This document shows positions 42,601 through 54,859 of a stretch of 64,000 nt of DNA, piece after piece. Positions within the stretch are counted from its first letter, which is position 1. The number at the start of each line of letters is the position of its first letter. The translations under genes were made by a program, and so were the position numbers. The notes below the pieces were generated by a model. That model saw only the letters and a program-made list of their open reading frames with translations. It did not search any database and was not told the origin of the DNA. Source of the DNA: Hemileia vastatrix (taxonomy: Eukaryota; Basidiomycota; Pucciniomycetes; Pucciniales; Zaghouaniaceae); the NCBI GenBank assembly GCA_030280995.1, contig JASXTE010000008.1, forward strand, positions 16,196,212 to 16,260,211. Direction: 5' to 3'.

Positions 42601-44316
42601 GTTTATAAGGCAAATTACAAGAAGATTTATAAAATCTTTTGTTTACATATAATTTCAAAGGTATTTTACTTTAAAGAATTTAAAATTTAATAGCAGAATA
42701 ATATAATTTTTACCTATCAGTGTGAATATCATTTTTCACATAAATGATTGATAAATTGTTAACTCATATATTCTATTTAATAAGTATGTGTAAATGTTCA
42801 GTTGTGAATTAATCCTGTCAAAAACTTTTTTCCAAAGACTAAAAAAGAAGCCTGAAACTTTTTACTTAATTTGTTCATCAACAACATAGAATTGAAATAT
42901 TCTTTCTATTCATTTAAAATATGCATCATTTTTTATTTTAATTAAAATATAATCTTTTTAAAGCTAGCTTTATTATATGAGTATAACTCAAAATACTTAT
43001 TGTGTCTTTTTTACATAATAGTTATAATATGGTAGTTATTCGATGAGCAACTAATATAATGATGTGAAATTACCACTTCTACCTATTAAGTTCAGTTCTT
43101 GCACAATAATTTACTCTGAAATTTGACCTGAACCACATTTTTTGACATGAGACCACTTTTGAAAATCTATGGTGCTTATTCCTAGTTGGACATAGCAATT
43201 ATCCCACCATATAGCATGGAAGAACAATTAAGCATTAATATTAAATTTAAAGAATTTTATGCTTTTTTGTTGTATTTTATCTTTATAAACTTACTCCTAG
43301 TTTGAATTTCAGTTTTTCATATGGAAAACTCATTGAGTAGTGATTAATTATTTTAACTCATGAAATCACTCACCAACTGACAATATTTTCATAGAATTTT
43401 AATGAACTAAATCATGAAAAGTTCTTGATTCTCATATATTTATTTTGTTAACTAAATGCTGATTGCAAAACTACTTAATATTTGAAGAATAAACAGAACA
43501 AATAAAAGTTCAAAAATTAATTTCCTTTTGATTTTAATCATTGAATTGCATTTGTTTATTTCAAAAGTGGGATTAAAATCTACTATTATAAGAGATATAC
43601 TTTTTTTTAGAACTATAATCAAACAATTTCTCAAATATTAGTGTTGAGTAGAAGGAATTTATTAGAGTACTTTATTTAGTCAGAGATTGAGAAAACACAT
43701 TGATAATTCTTTTTGTTTAGTTATATGTGGTTTAATGGTATTCTAGAAGTAAAAATATAAAAGATTTGATGGTTCAATATTTTTTGATAACTCAACTGAA
43801 TTGAAAATAGTTATATTGAATGAACAAAAAAATATAAAAATACATGAAATAAAGAATCAGGACATATGGATTAAAATTAAAACCAAATCATCAAATTCTG
43901 GGTTAAAACGAGTTTTCAACAATAAGAGTCACATATATAATTTTATATTTTTTCTCAAAAAGTTAATTAACTCATTAGAAAGCTTAGAAGTAATAACTTT
44001 TTAATAAGTACTATGATTTTCAGTCTTTTTATTGATAAAGTGAGATTCAAAAATAGAATTAAATTGTGTTTTATTAAAAAATACTGTTGATTTATCAGAT
44101 TCTTAACCTCCCCAACTTTGTATTTCTATTAATTTTTCATCAAACTCTAAATATTTTTTCAGCACAGTATTATTCATCCTTGGTTAAGAGCTCAAGATGT
44201 GTTCAAAATAAAGTTAAGTATCAGTTCATTATAGGTTCAGTCTGAGTTCCATCTGTGTTCCATCTATATTCAAGTTGAGGACTTTCTAGCAAGTCCCCCC
44301 CAAATATTGCTTGATG
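39685..44316. mobile_element. CACTA-type non-autonomous element, 4,632 bp
   Basis: Ends CACGACACAATATGG and, reverse-complemented, CATCAAGCAATATTTGG; target duplication TAC (39682-39684, 44317-44319). Palindromes near both ends are slightly mutated. The right subterminal TTCCATCTG units match the other two elements. The interior 41330-44200 is very AT-rich with only short frames, none of which I recognise; no transposase seen. Confidence 0.85.
40540..41105. repeat. Pyrimidine tract followed by purine tract in the 4.6-kb element
   Basis: 40540-40730 is C/T-rich and 40800-41105 is G/A-rich on the plus strand, an imperfect foldback resembling 36960-37545. Downstream sequence (41260-41320) also resembles 37545-37605, so the block is a shared internal module. 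Confidence 0.7.
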
Positions 44317-44336
44317 TACCATACACTGACACTGAC

Positions 44337-45375
44337 CATCAATAGGTTTAACAAATGAACCATCAGGAAACTTAAAAATTCTCCCATAAATCTCCACTTT
44401 TCCTTCAGAAACATCCCATTTTAAGGTACAAAAAACATAGTATTTGTTACCCTTCCTACTAAAGTAAGACAAAGCCCATGAGTCAATGTTACCACCAGAC
44501 CTACTTTCAAAACCCTTAAGTTAAGAAGCTGGATTCCTGGCTTTCTGACCCTCCTGAAAAAAAATACAAGGCTGTTTTATCAGATAAGTTATCTTTTCAT
44601 AAACAGGATCCATCTCTTTAGCCTTATCAGGGGCCTTCCCTTTACATCCATACTCCATTATCTTCCTAGAATCCTCTAAATCCTCAGAAAAGGCTTCACC
44701 AAATTTTCTAAAATACTTAATGTTAGCCTCCTAGAAATTTTCACATTCCAATAATTTAAGTTGGTTCTCCACAAATTCCTTGACCACAGAAAGAGCAGGT
44801 AGCTTCTGGTTACCATTAGGAAGCAAATTAATTTTATTGTTCCTTTACAAATCCTTCAACACATCAATCCTAACCTCCCTATCGAGGTCAAACCAGAGGA
44901 TATCCCTTGCAGATTTTGTACTCTCCATCTCTTGAATATCCATCATATAATCTACCACTGGCTCTAACTGAGCCAAAAACTTTGTATAGGAGTGTGAGTC
45001 ATCCACCCTTTACTAAGATTTCCCTTCACTTGCAATAATATTAAGATCCATGATAGAATACTTGTATCCCCACTTAATCATTATCTGAAAACACAACTTC
45101 TTCCAATAATTCCTTCTATAACCCTCAATAACAGAAACCTCCTTCATCAGAGCCCTATTACCAATATAGAAAATGACTTGATTCACCATGTACAAGTTAG
45201 AAGCCCCATCCAAATTCACAGAAACCTCAAATAGCTTTAGAAAGAGCTTCACATCTTCCCCCATGAACATATGACTTTTCCAGTACTTGATACTCAATGA
45301 GGGCCTAACAGAAACAGGAGGAGAACTATCCTCAGATTCTCCACCACCAAAAGAGAAACAGGTTCATGAAGCCAT
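44337..45375 (-). pseudogene. Elem4 gag remnant
   Basis: Minus-strand ATG at 45375, with a TGA as fourth codon. The capsid-like block (45013-45300: GEDVKLFLKLFEV, VSVIEGYRRNYWKKL, YSIMDLNIIA) matches Elem2 gag residues about 30-125. Further pieces run to 44337, where Elem5 interrupts; the frame resumes at 30944. Several stops. Confidence 0.85.
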
Positions 45376-45474
45376 AGATCCAAAGGAATCCAGAAAACCA
45401 ACTTCCAATCACAGAAATCCAACCACAGAAGAGAGTTTACAGTAGCAGAGATTCTAAAAGGAATCAAATCCTTG

Positions 45475-45491
45475 CCCCACTTTGGGAGCCA
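45475..45491 (-). other. Elem4 primer-binding site, Lys type
   Basis: Minus strand TGGCTCCCAAAGTGGGG, two changes from the Elem2 site, at the expected distance upstream of gag. Confidence 0.75.
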
Positions 45492-45782
45492 GAAATTTAG
45501 ACAATCCTGTAGTACTAGCTATAAGACTTTACTATGGGATTTGGAGAGAGAATTGACAGAAATCCCTCTTTCCCTTTAATAAATACCAGGTGGGATTATT
45601 TGCTACAGAAAATTAGAGAATTTTAAAATATCCCTTCAAAAAACTTTTTGACTGCTTGACAAGTCAAGAAAGTAGCCAATAGCAGACCACTGAAAACCAA
45701 AGAAACAAAATTGAACCAGATGGCCTATGTACAAGGTTGAGGGTGTTTGTGGGTAAGTGAGATTGGTAAATGTGATTGAAGA
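45492..45782 (-). repeat. Elem4 5' LTR, downstream end
   Basis: Position between the primer site and the Elem6 LTR implies this is the end of the Elem4 5' LTR. No second copy is available in the window to confirm it. Confidence 0.5.
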
Positions 45783-46957
45783 TGTCAGTGTATCTAGTAT
45801 GTAAGTATGATTTAATAGTATTTATTAATGGTCCTACTACTTATTTATAAATTATTTAGTGATTATACCTCAGGGGAAGACTAATAAAATAAATATACTC
45901 AAATAAAACTAACAATACTTGGATTTAAATGCGTGCTACTGGTGGAAAATAGATAAATAGAATATAGTTATAGCTTATATAATGATAATATCAATTTATA
46001 AAGGCTTTATAATATATTTCTAAATGATAATAATTTTTTTATGATGTTTATTTGAATTTTAGTAAGTAAGTGATGTCTAATAACCATCAAAATCCTCCCT
46101 TACTTATACCAAAATCCACTGGAGTGCACAGACCTTCAATTCAGATGATGTCACTGCTATCCCGTGAAATTACAGTACTGTGAAAGCCCATCACCTCCCC
46201 ATGACATCCACTTCAAGCATATTCAACACCCAGACCTCCAGTAAGAACCCTCCATCACAATTAATGATAACACAGACCCATACCATAAATAGAAAATCCA
46301 GATAAAAGCGGATACCATAAAGAAAAAGGTAAAATAACTAATCCAAAAGGGATAAAATAAAACCAAAAGCATATGAAGGAAAAAAATGAAATATCAAAGC
46401 CCCCAATAACATCACCAAGCATCCATATTAACCCAGCAATGACCTCCCAACCCATAAATCCTTGAAAATCCATCCAAGGAAGCAGATTAAGTTGTCCAAA
46501 CTGAGTGTATGCTCCTGAAATAGATGTATATGCTTCTTCAGGCGTTGTGAATTCACTGAATACGTCCATATGAACTAAAATAAGCAGAAAAACAAAGTTT
46601 ATAGGCTATTAAGAGGCTAAAACCCACTTATAGACCTAAATATACATAATATACTGCATATTTCACTGAATATGAGATTTATGTATTCATCTGAGCTTAT
46701 GTATGTCAATAATTACTTAATATCGCTTAAGATAAATATATAATGACTCCATTAACACCCTAATAAGTATTTTTAGGCTATGGATAAGCTATTTAAACTA
46801 CTATAAGTTATATAATAGTGTAATAATTATATATATATGTATTATAACATATATATAAGTGTTTTAACCTTATTTTTAAGATATAAGCTTAATGTATTTA
46901 AGGTTATCTTATTTTAAACATAAGAAATACTCAGTCCTGGGGATATCTAGGCTGACA
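45783..46957 (-). repeat. Elem6 3' LTR
   Basis: 1,175 bp from TGTCAGCCTAGATATCCC (46957) to CACTGACA (45783), preceded by the polypurine tract GGTAAGGGAG. It includes a 102-codon frame (46261-46569, minus) discussed in the findings. Confidence 0.92.
46261..46569 (-). CDS. Possible LTR-encoded small hydrophobic protein
   Basis: 102 codons from an ATG at 46569. The first 60 residues (QFGQLNLLPWMDF, VIAGLIWMLGDVIGG) recur from an equivalent ATG in the Elem6 5' LTR and both Elem5 LTRs, though with stops or sense changes. The C-terminal half is strongly hydrophobic (two possible membrane spans). It may be only DNA-level LTR homology; many differences change amino acids. Confidence 0.25.
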   Translation of the reverse strand: MDVFSEFTTPEEAYTSISGAYTQFGQLNLLPWMDFQGFMGWEVIAGLIWMLGDVIGGFDISFFSFICFWFYFIPFGLVILPFSLWYPLLSGFSIYGMGLCYH

Positions 46958-47070
46958 CTCCCTTACCCAAAAAAAACAATAAAAAAAATGATAAGACATT
47001 TTAATTAATAGTAAGGAGTGAATAGAAAAGCTTTTAAATTTTCTATAATACATATACTGAATAAACAGTA

Positions 47071-50000
47071 TTATTTTGATTTAAATTTTTTCAAGTGGTT
47101 TTTAAGATCAGATATTTGATTTTCTGGAATCCACAGGTCATATTCACTCGATTTATTTTTAAATCTTAATAGATACTCAACTCCCTTTTCTTTAGTAAGG
47201 TGTCTCTTTTTAAGTATCTTTTCAATTTCTGCCTTTTCAACTATTCCTTCAGGTTGCTGTTTTATGCCTTCCTTGAAATAGAGCAGTATCATTAGAATAG
47301 TATGGTTTTATAAGAGAAATAGAAAATACTGGATGTTTTCAATCATATGGTGCATAAAGAATAACCTCAACAGCATTGTTTTCAACCATCTTTTTAACTA
47401 CAAATGGTCCAATAAATGGATCTTTAAATTTAACATTACCATTCAAATTGAAATTTAGTGTAGAAATAAGGACTTCATTGCCCTCTTTGAGCATTTTTTC
47501 TTTATGGGCTTTATCCCATCTTTTCTTATCATAATCAAACACCTTATTATTACATTCTTGAGCATGGTTTCTGCATAAATGTTGCAAATGAAGAAAATAT
47601 TTAGTACCTGGATGGATATCCAATCTAAGCAATTTATTAAGAGTTTTAGCAGGGGTATAAGGTACATAACCCAACCATAACTCAAATGGCTTTTTTCCAG
47701 TGACAGAATGTACTGTACTATTGTATGCAAATTCCAAACCTGGGATAAGGGTTACCCAATCATTTGTGAATTTGTCATTGTCTTTAAAGTTAAGACCAAA
47801 AGCAAAATATCTTCTTATCATATCTTCTAAAGTTTGTATCATTCTTTCTGCTAGCCCATCAGTTTGTGGATGGTATGCTGTAGAAAGTTTTAATTGAAAC
47901 CCTGAAACATCCATAAGTGATTTCCAGAACTCAGAAGTAAATTTAGGATCTCTGTCCAAATCTATTGCTTTAGGGAAACCTTCTGTATTTAACATTTGTG
48001 TCCACCATAAAAAAAGCTAAGTCCTTTGCAGAAACCTCTTTGTAGGTAGGAATAAATTTACCCATCTTTTTAAATCTATCTACAATTACCCAGCAGGAGT
48101 TATAACTCTTATACCCTGCTATTTTCAAACCTGTTACAAATTCCATGTTAATTATTTCCCATGAAGCTTTTGGTTGCTCATTTTGCTGTAATAAACCAGC
48201 TCTTTTGCCTGTTAATCTTTTAGATTTTTGACAAGAGTCACATGTCTCAACATATTTTTGAACCTCCTCAGACATGTTAATCCACAAATCTGTGTTTTTT
48301 ACTCTGGTTAATGTTTTATGGAAGTCAAAATGACATGCTAATACATCATCATGACATATACTTGACATTAACTCCTTCATTGAAGGGGGAATTACAATTA
48401 CATTACTTATTTTTTTCCTGTAATATATAAAACCATCCTGAATGGAAAATTTTCCTTTTTCTAATGCCTCTTTATACTTATTTTGTAATGTTTTTATTAA
48501 AAAATTCATTGAAGCATTAGATGGATCATTTAATATTGTAGTGAGTTTACTCAAGTCAGAATCTGAAGCATACATATCAAGAATTGATTGCATAAATTCA
48601 TCCTCAATATCTACAATATAAATGCCATAAATGTAAATAATCTCTGATTCAGGAACATAAGCAGGATTATCATCATTATTAGGCAGAGTTACTCTAGATA
48701 AAAAATCTACATTAGAGTTTAAGGTTCCTGCTCTAAGTGTAATATTTATCTGTCCTCTGTATTCTTGTACAGATAATTGCCATCTAAACATTTTTCTATT
48801 AGGAGTTTTCATGTTTAAGAGTGACTTAACTGAACTACAGTCAGTTATTAACTCAAATTTTTGGTCTTCAAGGTAATAATGTAGCTTCTCAAGAGCCCAT
48901 ACTACTGCCAAACATTCAAGTTTAGTAGCACCATTTTTCAATTCACTACTTCTTAGAGTACATGAAATATAGCAAATTAATACTTCTAAAATTTTTCCTT
49001 CAATAAGTTGTTTTTGATGCAAAGAAGCACCCAAACCAATAAAACTTGCATCTGTATATAACACAAAAGGTGATTGGAAATCTGGTAATCCCAAGATAGG
49101 AGCTGTCATTAAACATTCTTTCAACTTATAAAAATCTTTTTTTCTTTCATTATTCCAAATGAAAGCTTCTGATTTCTTTATCAGTGTGGTCAATGGTGCA
49201 GCAATTAATTGGTAGTTATTTATATATTGTCTATAATAACCACACATACCAAGAAAAGATTGTACATCCTTTACATTCTGAGGAATGCCAATATTCTTTA
49301 TTGCAGCCACCTTATTTTGGTCTACACATATTTGTAAGCCAGATACAATATGACCAAGCACTTTTAAAGATTAAAACCCAAATTTTCATTTTTTCAATGC
49401 AAGGGTCATTTTTATTTCATCCATTTTTTGAAATACCTTCTTTAAATGGATTAAGTGTTCATCATATGTCTTAGAGAACACTATGATGTCATCAATGTAT
49501 ACCATTAACCAGCCCTCAATTATTTCATTATGGAATTTTATATCCATTAACTTCTGAAATACTGATGGAGCATTTTTTGGTCCAAATGGCATCCTGACAT
49601 ATTTTTAAATTCCCATGTATTTTGTTATCAACAAAAAGTTCTGTGAATTCTTTTCAACAGGAATTTGGTGGTACCCTTTATTTCCATCTAAGCAACTTAT
49701 ATACTTAGCACCTTTAAGGGTAGCATGTATAGAGGCAATCCTTGGCAAGGATAAATATCATCTACTGTAAATGTATTTAATGCACTATAATCACCGCACA
49801 GTCTTGCTTTATCATTTTCATAAGAGATTAGCACTGGTGATATTACACAATATTTTTGTGTAGTTTCACCCTTCTCAAGAATGTTCATTTTTAATAACAT
49901 CTTAATATTATCCTCTATGCCTTTCCTCTTCATTGGTGAAGCAGGGGATGGTTTCTTTTCAAGACTAGCAGGAATATTATCCATATGACAGGTTAAACTA

Positions 50001-52306
50001 ATCTTTATTTCATGATCTTTAACAAGGCCAAGTTCATTTGTACCATATACAAAAGCCATTGGAAATGCTTTAATTAATTCCAAAATATTATTTTTCTCAG
50101 AGTTACTTATCTGAGTGCCAAATGATGCTTTTGAAATTTCTGTTTCCAGAAGTTCCATCTCATTGGATTCTCTTCCTTTGCACAGAATATTTGTTACTGA
50201 CTCAATGTGTAAGACTGTGTTAAAAGAGTTTATTTTAAATTTCCTTTTACCATTCATTCCAATTGTAAAATTTTTATTAGCAGGGTCTAATTTCACACCA
50301 AACTTAGTCAGAATATCATTTCCAATGATAGAACAGTTACTAAAGTTAGTATTATCCATTAATACAAAGTCACAAGTTACTCTTACATAACCATGTTGAT
50401 TTTTAAAGAAAACAGCAGCTTTTTATCTACCAATGGGATTAAGTACTGATCCAAAACCTCTCCAATTTTTACTTTGAAGGGGTTCAAGCTTAGACTTATA
50501 GATACTATCAATTTTCTGTAATGTATTAGTAGAAACAACAGAACCAGCTGCTCCTGTGTCCAATACTATATTAACATTTTCACCAGAAATGATAGCTGGA
50601 GCTGTGATAACTGTCATTCTAAAGTTATCAGCTTGTATATCCTTAATGATTTCAGCATCCTCAAAATTCATTAAAATTTCATTTGAGTCCATATTTAATA
50701 TTGGATTTTCAAAGATGGAAAAATCATCTTACAACATACAGACTTCATTTTCATCACTATATGAGATATTGCTGTCATAATCACTTGATTCTTTACTTTT
50801 TTCAGTTTCAGTTTCAGATTCACGTTGATTTTCAACAATATTTATATTTTTCTCACATTTGTGACCTTTAACCCAAGGTTTGTTACACTTATAACAAGTA
50901 TTTGTCTCATAATTTTTTGGTAATACAGTTGCAGTAGGTTTTTTCTACTTCTCCTGAAGTGTTTTTGAATTCTGATTTTTCACAGGTTCAACATTTTGTT
51001 TATAAGTGAAATAATTTGCTTCATACTTATGGTTTAGTAATATTTCATTTCAAATATTAATAAAGTCAGAATATTCAGTAACATTAATTTTTCTAGCTAC
51101 AACAATGTCTCTGACATATATAGGTAATTTATATATTATCTTATCTTTCCATAAGTTAAAATCCATGCTAGGCTCAATGGCTTTAAATATTGTATTTAAA
51201 ATCATTAAAAATACCATAGGTTTGTCACCATTCAACGGATTATACCTAGTTTTCTCAAAAAGTCTCTGCTGAGTGAGCCTGTATTTAGAGCCTCCAAATT
51301 GTTTTTCAATTAGTTGTTTCTATTCAGCCCAAGAGTAATCTTTACCCTCACTCAAAACAGCTTCAAACCATAATAAAGCAAAATCCTTAAATAAAGAGAT
51401 CAATTTTGATGTTATTTCTTCATCTGGTAACTTATATGAGAATTTCAAATTTTCAATTATTTGGATAAAATTTTGCCAATCAGAGATGGCTTCCCCATCA
51501 TAAGTTGGGTACTGATCTATCTTAGGCCAGTTCTTCTGATTGGATTTTTTTTCACTAATCATAGGTAAATTCAAAAACTCATTTACTCTTGATAAATGGT
51601 CTTGTATTTCCTCTTGTACAGATTTGTGACTTACATTTTCAGATTTGACACTACCACCAGATGATTTTAGTTTTGGTGGTATAGGGAAGGAATGAGATTC
51701 ACTTTTTCCAATGAAAGGAATATTTATATACTGAGTATACTTATGATTATCTTGTTTCATTAGTAGATTGGCAGTTTCAATCTCAACTTTAGTTAATCTT
51801 TGTAGCAGCTCAGAGACATCTTGATTTGTCTTGGAAAAAGATAACTTGGTTCTTAATTCAGTTTTCAATAAATGTGTTACATACAATTTTTTCAACTGAC
51901 AGAATTTGTTTGAAAGTTCACTATATTTATAACTCAATGAATCATATTTAAGAGGTAGAGACAAATTTTCATTCTCTAATTCTTTATTACGTGTTGCCAG
52001 TTGAGAAATATTTAATGTTAAGGATGATATTGTATCACTTGTGAGCTTAACTGTCTGTTCCTCACAATCAGTCATTTTATTCCACAATGCTGAAAAAATT
52101 TTATGGACAGTTGGATTATTTTTAAAATACTCCCTGTTTTCCTTCTCAATTCTCTCACTCTCTTGTGAACTTCTCATCTCGCTAGTAAGTGGTGGCAACT
52201 GAAGATTAACTGTATTATAAGTACTACTGTTGTTATTGACAAAAGACAATTCAGGTGTATCTACATTAAAACCTAATTCTCTTGAGTACACCTCTATTTT
52301 CTGCAC
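47071..52306 (-). pseudogene. Elem6 Gag-Pol remnant
   Basis: Read right to left: coiled-coil gag and capsid start (51320-52306), capsid and knuckle (50780-51235), protease with DTGA (50423-50692), protease end and RT start (49697-50359), RT core with YIDD (49386-49592), RT thumb, RNase H and integrase start (47970-49361), integrase core to GPF module (47339-47995) and chromodomain (47071-47292). Each junction is a stop or frameshift. It is the best-preserved comparison for Elem5. Confidence 0.93.
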
Positions 52307-52329
52307 AGATTTGACATCAATAATATTAC

Positions 52330-52920
52330 CTACATTGTAATTATCAGTATTGTGTTAAATCTGAGAGGGTTATCTACTTACCACGGGATTTTTGTGAGCC
52401 CTGATTTTTGGCACCTTTTTTTTCCCTTGTAGGAGTGAACTGATGAAGTCTGATGAGGAGGAGGATCCTTGTTGCAGTTGTGACTGGACCATTTTTGATG
52501 GAACCAATCCCACTTCCATTTGTCTACCAGTATTCTCTCCTGGGAGTGATGTGACCCTCTTGGGGTAGGGGGTTTCTTACTTGGATGGCCTCCCTTTAGC
52601 TCTGCCAATGATTGGTTCATCTGCTGGAATTCTACCTTGAAATAGTTCTGTAATTGCTCTACCTCTTGAGAATGAGGGACTTTGATTCCTCCAACTTCAA
52701 TACCTGTTTTTCCAGATGGGATAGTTGATCTTGTAGAGGAGGAGACGTCTTTTTTATGGTAATCTTAAATAAGAGGGAATCTTTTTCCTCTATGCTCATT
52801 TTCTCTGCCTGGGGGTATGACTGACCCTCCATGGTTATGTCCTGGAGAAATGTTTTTGTTAGATTTAGACCTGGTATTATAAGCAGGCTTTTCACTTACA
52901 TTGTCCTGAGGAGCACTCAT
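52330..52920 (-). pseudogene. Elem6 gag start with overlapping frames
   Basis: ATG at 52920 (MSAPQDN), a 58-nt candidate intron at 52842-52899, then ORF-a with MEGQSYPQAEKMSIEEK and coiled coil; a frameshift near 52680 splits it. It resumes as EQLQNYFKVEFQQMNQSL, KWKWDWF, a basic tail and Pro-Trp-TAA at 52378. The TGGTAAGT at that stop and TTACAATGTAG|GTAAT ending at 52330 mirror Elem1. Confidence 0.8.
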
Positions 52921-53429
52921 ATTGATATTAATACCAATATATCACATCTACAGAAAGGAAAATCTATTGGAATTAGTAGATTAAAATTATTAGCAATGTT
53001 ATTACTAATAAAAAGCACTGGAGCTTACCCTGATTTTGAATCTTTATTTATTTAAATAATATGTAATGAAAATTAGAAAAAATCTGTTAAAAAATAACAT
53101 AATAGGTTTAACTAGACCTTTATAAGGGTGAGTGAATAGCTTACCAAGCTTTAACCAAATACCAATTTAATTGGGTGTTATTATGGTGACCAAAAACCAA
53201 GTGAAATTGGGTTTATATTGGGTACAGTAACTACTGTAAGTACCTAATTTTTATTATAAAAAGTTAGTAAAATTATTATAAGGGTTTTTCTCTGCAATAA
53301 CTGAGTTATGATGACCCACTAATGTGCAACAGACACAAATATTTGGTTTGTTTGAGCTATACTAAAGTAAAAATCATGTCCCAAGGCTTATACTAAATAA
53401 TAAGTAAAAACTAAGGAAAGACCCCTAAT
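52921..53429 (-). other. Elem6 leader region
   Basis: Non-coding leader with a primer-like ATTAGGGGTCTTTCC next to the LTR at 53415-53429. Near 53185 is the empty site matching the Elem5 MITE insertion. Confidence 0.7.
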
Positions 53430-54605
53430 TGTCAGTGTATCTAGTATATAAGTATAATTTAATAGTATTTATTAATGGTCATACAAATTATTGATAAATG
53501 ATTTAGTGATTAAAACTCAGGGGAAGACTAATAAAATATTTATACTCAAATAAAACTCACAATATTTGGATTTAAATGTGTGCTAGTGGTGGAAAATAGA
53601 TGAATATAATATAGTTATAGCTTATATAAAGATAATATCAACTTATAAAGGCTTTATAATATATTTTTAAATGATAACAATTGTGTTATAATTTTTTTTT
53701 GAATTTTAGTAAGTAAGTGATGTCTTATAACTCTCAAAATCCTCCCTTACTTATACCAAAATCCACTGGAGTGCACAGACCTTCAATCCAGATAATGTCA
53801 CTGCTATCCCCGGAAATTACAGCACTGTGAGGGCCCATCACCTCCCCATAGTGTTCACTTCAAGCAGATTCAACACCCAGACCTCCAGTAAGGACCCTCC
53901 ATCACAATTAATGATAACAAAGACCCATACCATAAATAGAAAATCCAGATAAAAGCGGATACCATAAAGAAACAGGTAAAATAAATCATCCAAAGAGGAT
54001 ATAATGAAACCCAAAGCATATAAAGGAAACAAATGAAATTTTTAAAGCCCCCAATAACATCCCCAAGCATCCATATTAGCCCAGCAATGACCTCCCAACC
54101 CATAAATCCGTGAATATCCATCCAAGGAAGCAGATTAAGTTGTCCAAACTGAGTGTATGAGCCTGAAATAGATGTTTATGCTTCTTTAGGAGTTGTGAGT
54201 TGACTGGATATGTCCATATGACCTAAAATAAGCAGAAAAACAAATTTTATAGGCTATTAAGAGGCTAAAACCCACTTATAGACCTAAATATACATAATAT
54301 ACTGCATATTTCACTGAATATGAGATTTATGTATACATCTAAGCTTATGTATGTCAATAATTACTTAATATCACTTAAGATAAGTATATTATGACTCCAT
54401 TAACACTTTAATAAGTATTATTAAGCTATGGATAAGCTATTTAAACTACTATACTTTATATAATAGAGTAATAATTATATATATATGTAATATATCATAT
54501 ATATTATTGTTTTAACCTTATTTTTAGGATATAAGCTTAATGTACTTAAGGTTATCTTATTTTAAGTATAAGAAATACTCAGTCCTAGGAATATTTAGGC
54601 TGTTA
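53430..54605 (-). repeat. Elem6 5' LTR
   Basis: 1,176 bp, ending CACTGACA at 53430. The start reads TAACAGCC instead of TGTCAGCC. Several percent different from the 3' LTR by eye. Confidence 0.9.
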
Positions 54606-54859
54606 GTTTCTGTTAAAGAGAGCATGAGAAGATAAGGTTTGAGCCATCTGGCTGCTTTTCAGGGTAAGAATGAAGAAGCGTAAACAACCTTTGATTGGTC
54701 GTTTTTGAAGGTTATAGGGTTGTTATGGAACAGGAGCTTGCAGGTTTGCAATAAGGGGCACAAACGGTCTGGCTGTTCTCCATCAAATTTGTCAGGAGAT
54801 TTCATGAAAGGAGTTTTGAATTTTGATCCCTCCAAAGACGTTGGATTTGAAAGCGTTTT
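54606..54859 (-). pseudogene. gag scrap of another retroelement
   Basis: Minus strand reading gives KSPDKFDGEQPDRLCPLL and VVYASSFL, the FDG...L pattern found at the start of many Ty3/gypsy Gag capsids. It does not match Elem1 or Elem2 gag. It is bounded by the Elem6 LTR on the left and the Elem8 LTR on the right, and may continue beyond Elem8 and Elem9 outside the window. Confidence 0.6.

Larger units (their letters stand above)
30950..44331 (+). mobile_element. Elem5: decayed chromovirus in Elem4
   Basis: Plus strand; 5' LTR 30950-32058, gag to protease remnant 32836-35640, large internal deletion, integrase tail and chromodomain, 3' LTR from 38151. Perfect 5-bp target duplication CTGAC on both sides. 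Three CACTA-type elements are inserted in it; without them Elem5 is about 6.6 kb. Confidence 0.93.
38151..44331 (+). repeat. Elem5 3' LTR, interrupted twice
   Basis: LTR sequence at 38151-38765, 39155-39684 and 44317-44331, ending ACTGACA. It is interrupted by a gag-derived segment (38766-39154) and by the 4.6-kb CACTA element. The 5' LTR lacks both. Confidence 0.88.
24837..45782 (-). mobile_element. Elem4: decayed relative of Elem2, split by Elem5
   Basis: Minus strand. Right part (44332-45782): end of the 5' LTR, primer site, gag. Left part (24837-30949): gag end, protease, pol, 3' UTR. Elem5 sits between with a 5-bp duplication CTGAC (30945-30949 and 44332-44336), so both parts were once contiguous. 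It has many stops and frameshifts. It keeps diverged hairpin-tail motifs and two copies of the large UTR hairpin. Its outer ends meet Elem3 and Elem6 LTRs. Confidence 0.85.
45783..54605 (-). mobile_element. Elem6: decayed chromovirus with both LTRs
   Basis: Minus strand, about 8.8 kb: 5' LTR 53430-54605, leader, gag start at 52920, Gag-Pol remnants to 47071, 3' LTR 45783-46957. Many stops and frameshifts and diverged LTRs mean it is old. The flanking 5-mers (GAAGA left, GTTTC right) do not match, and the flanks belong to different elements. Confidence 0.92.

Noticed and set aside
41330..44200. Genes in the AT-rich interior of the 4.6-kb CACTA element
   Set aside because: Only frames of about 60 codons with AT-driven composition (Ile, Lys, Asn, Phe); no domain or start context.
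36127..44316. Helitron ends, because of the palindromes near the termini
   Set aside because: The palindrome is at both ends, the ends are inverted repeats starting CAC, and all three elements have 3-bp target duplications; Helitrons lack terminal inverted repeats and duplications.
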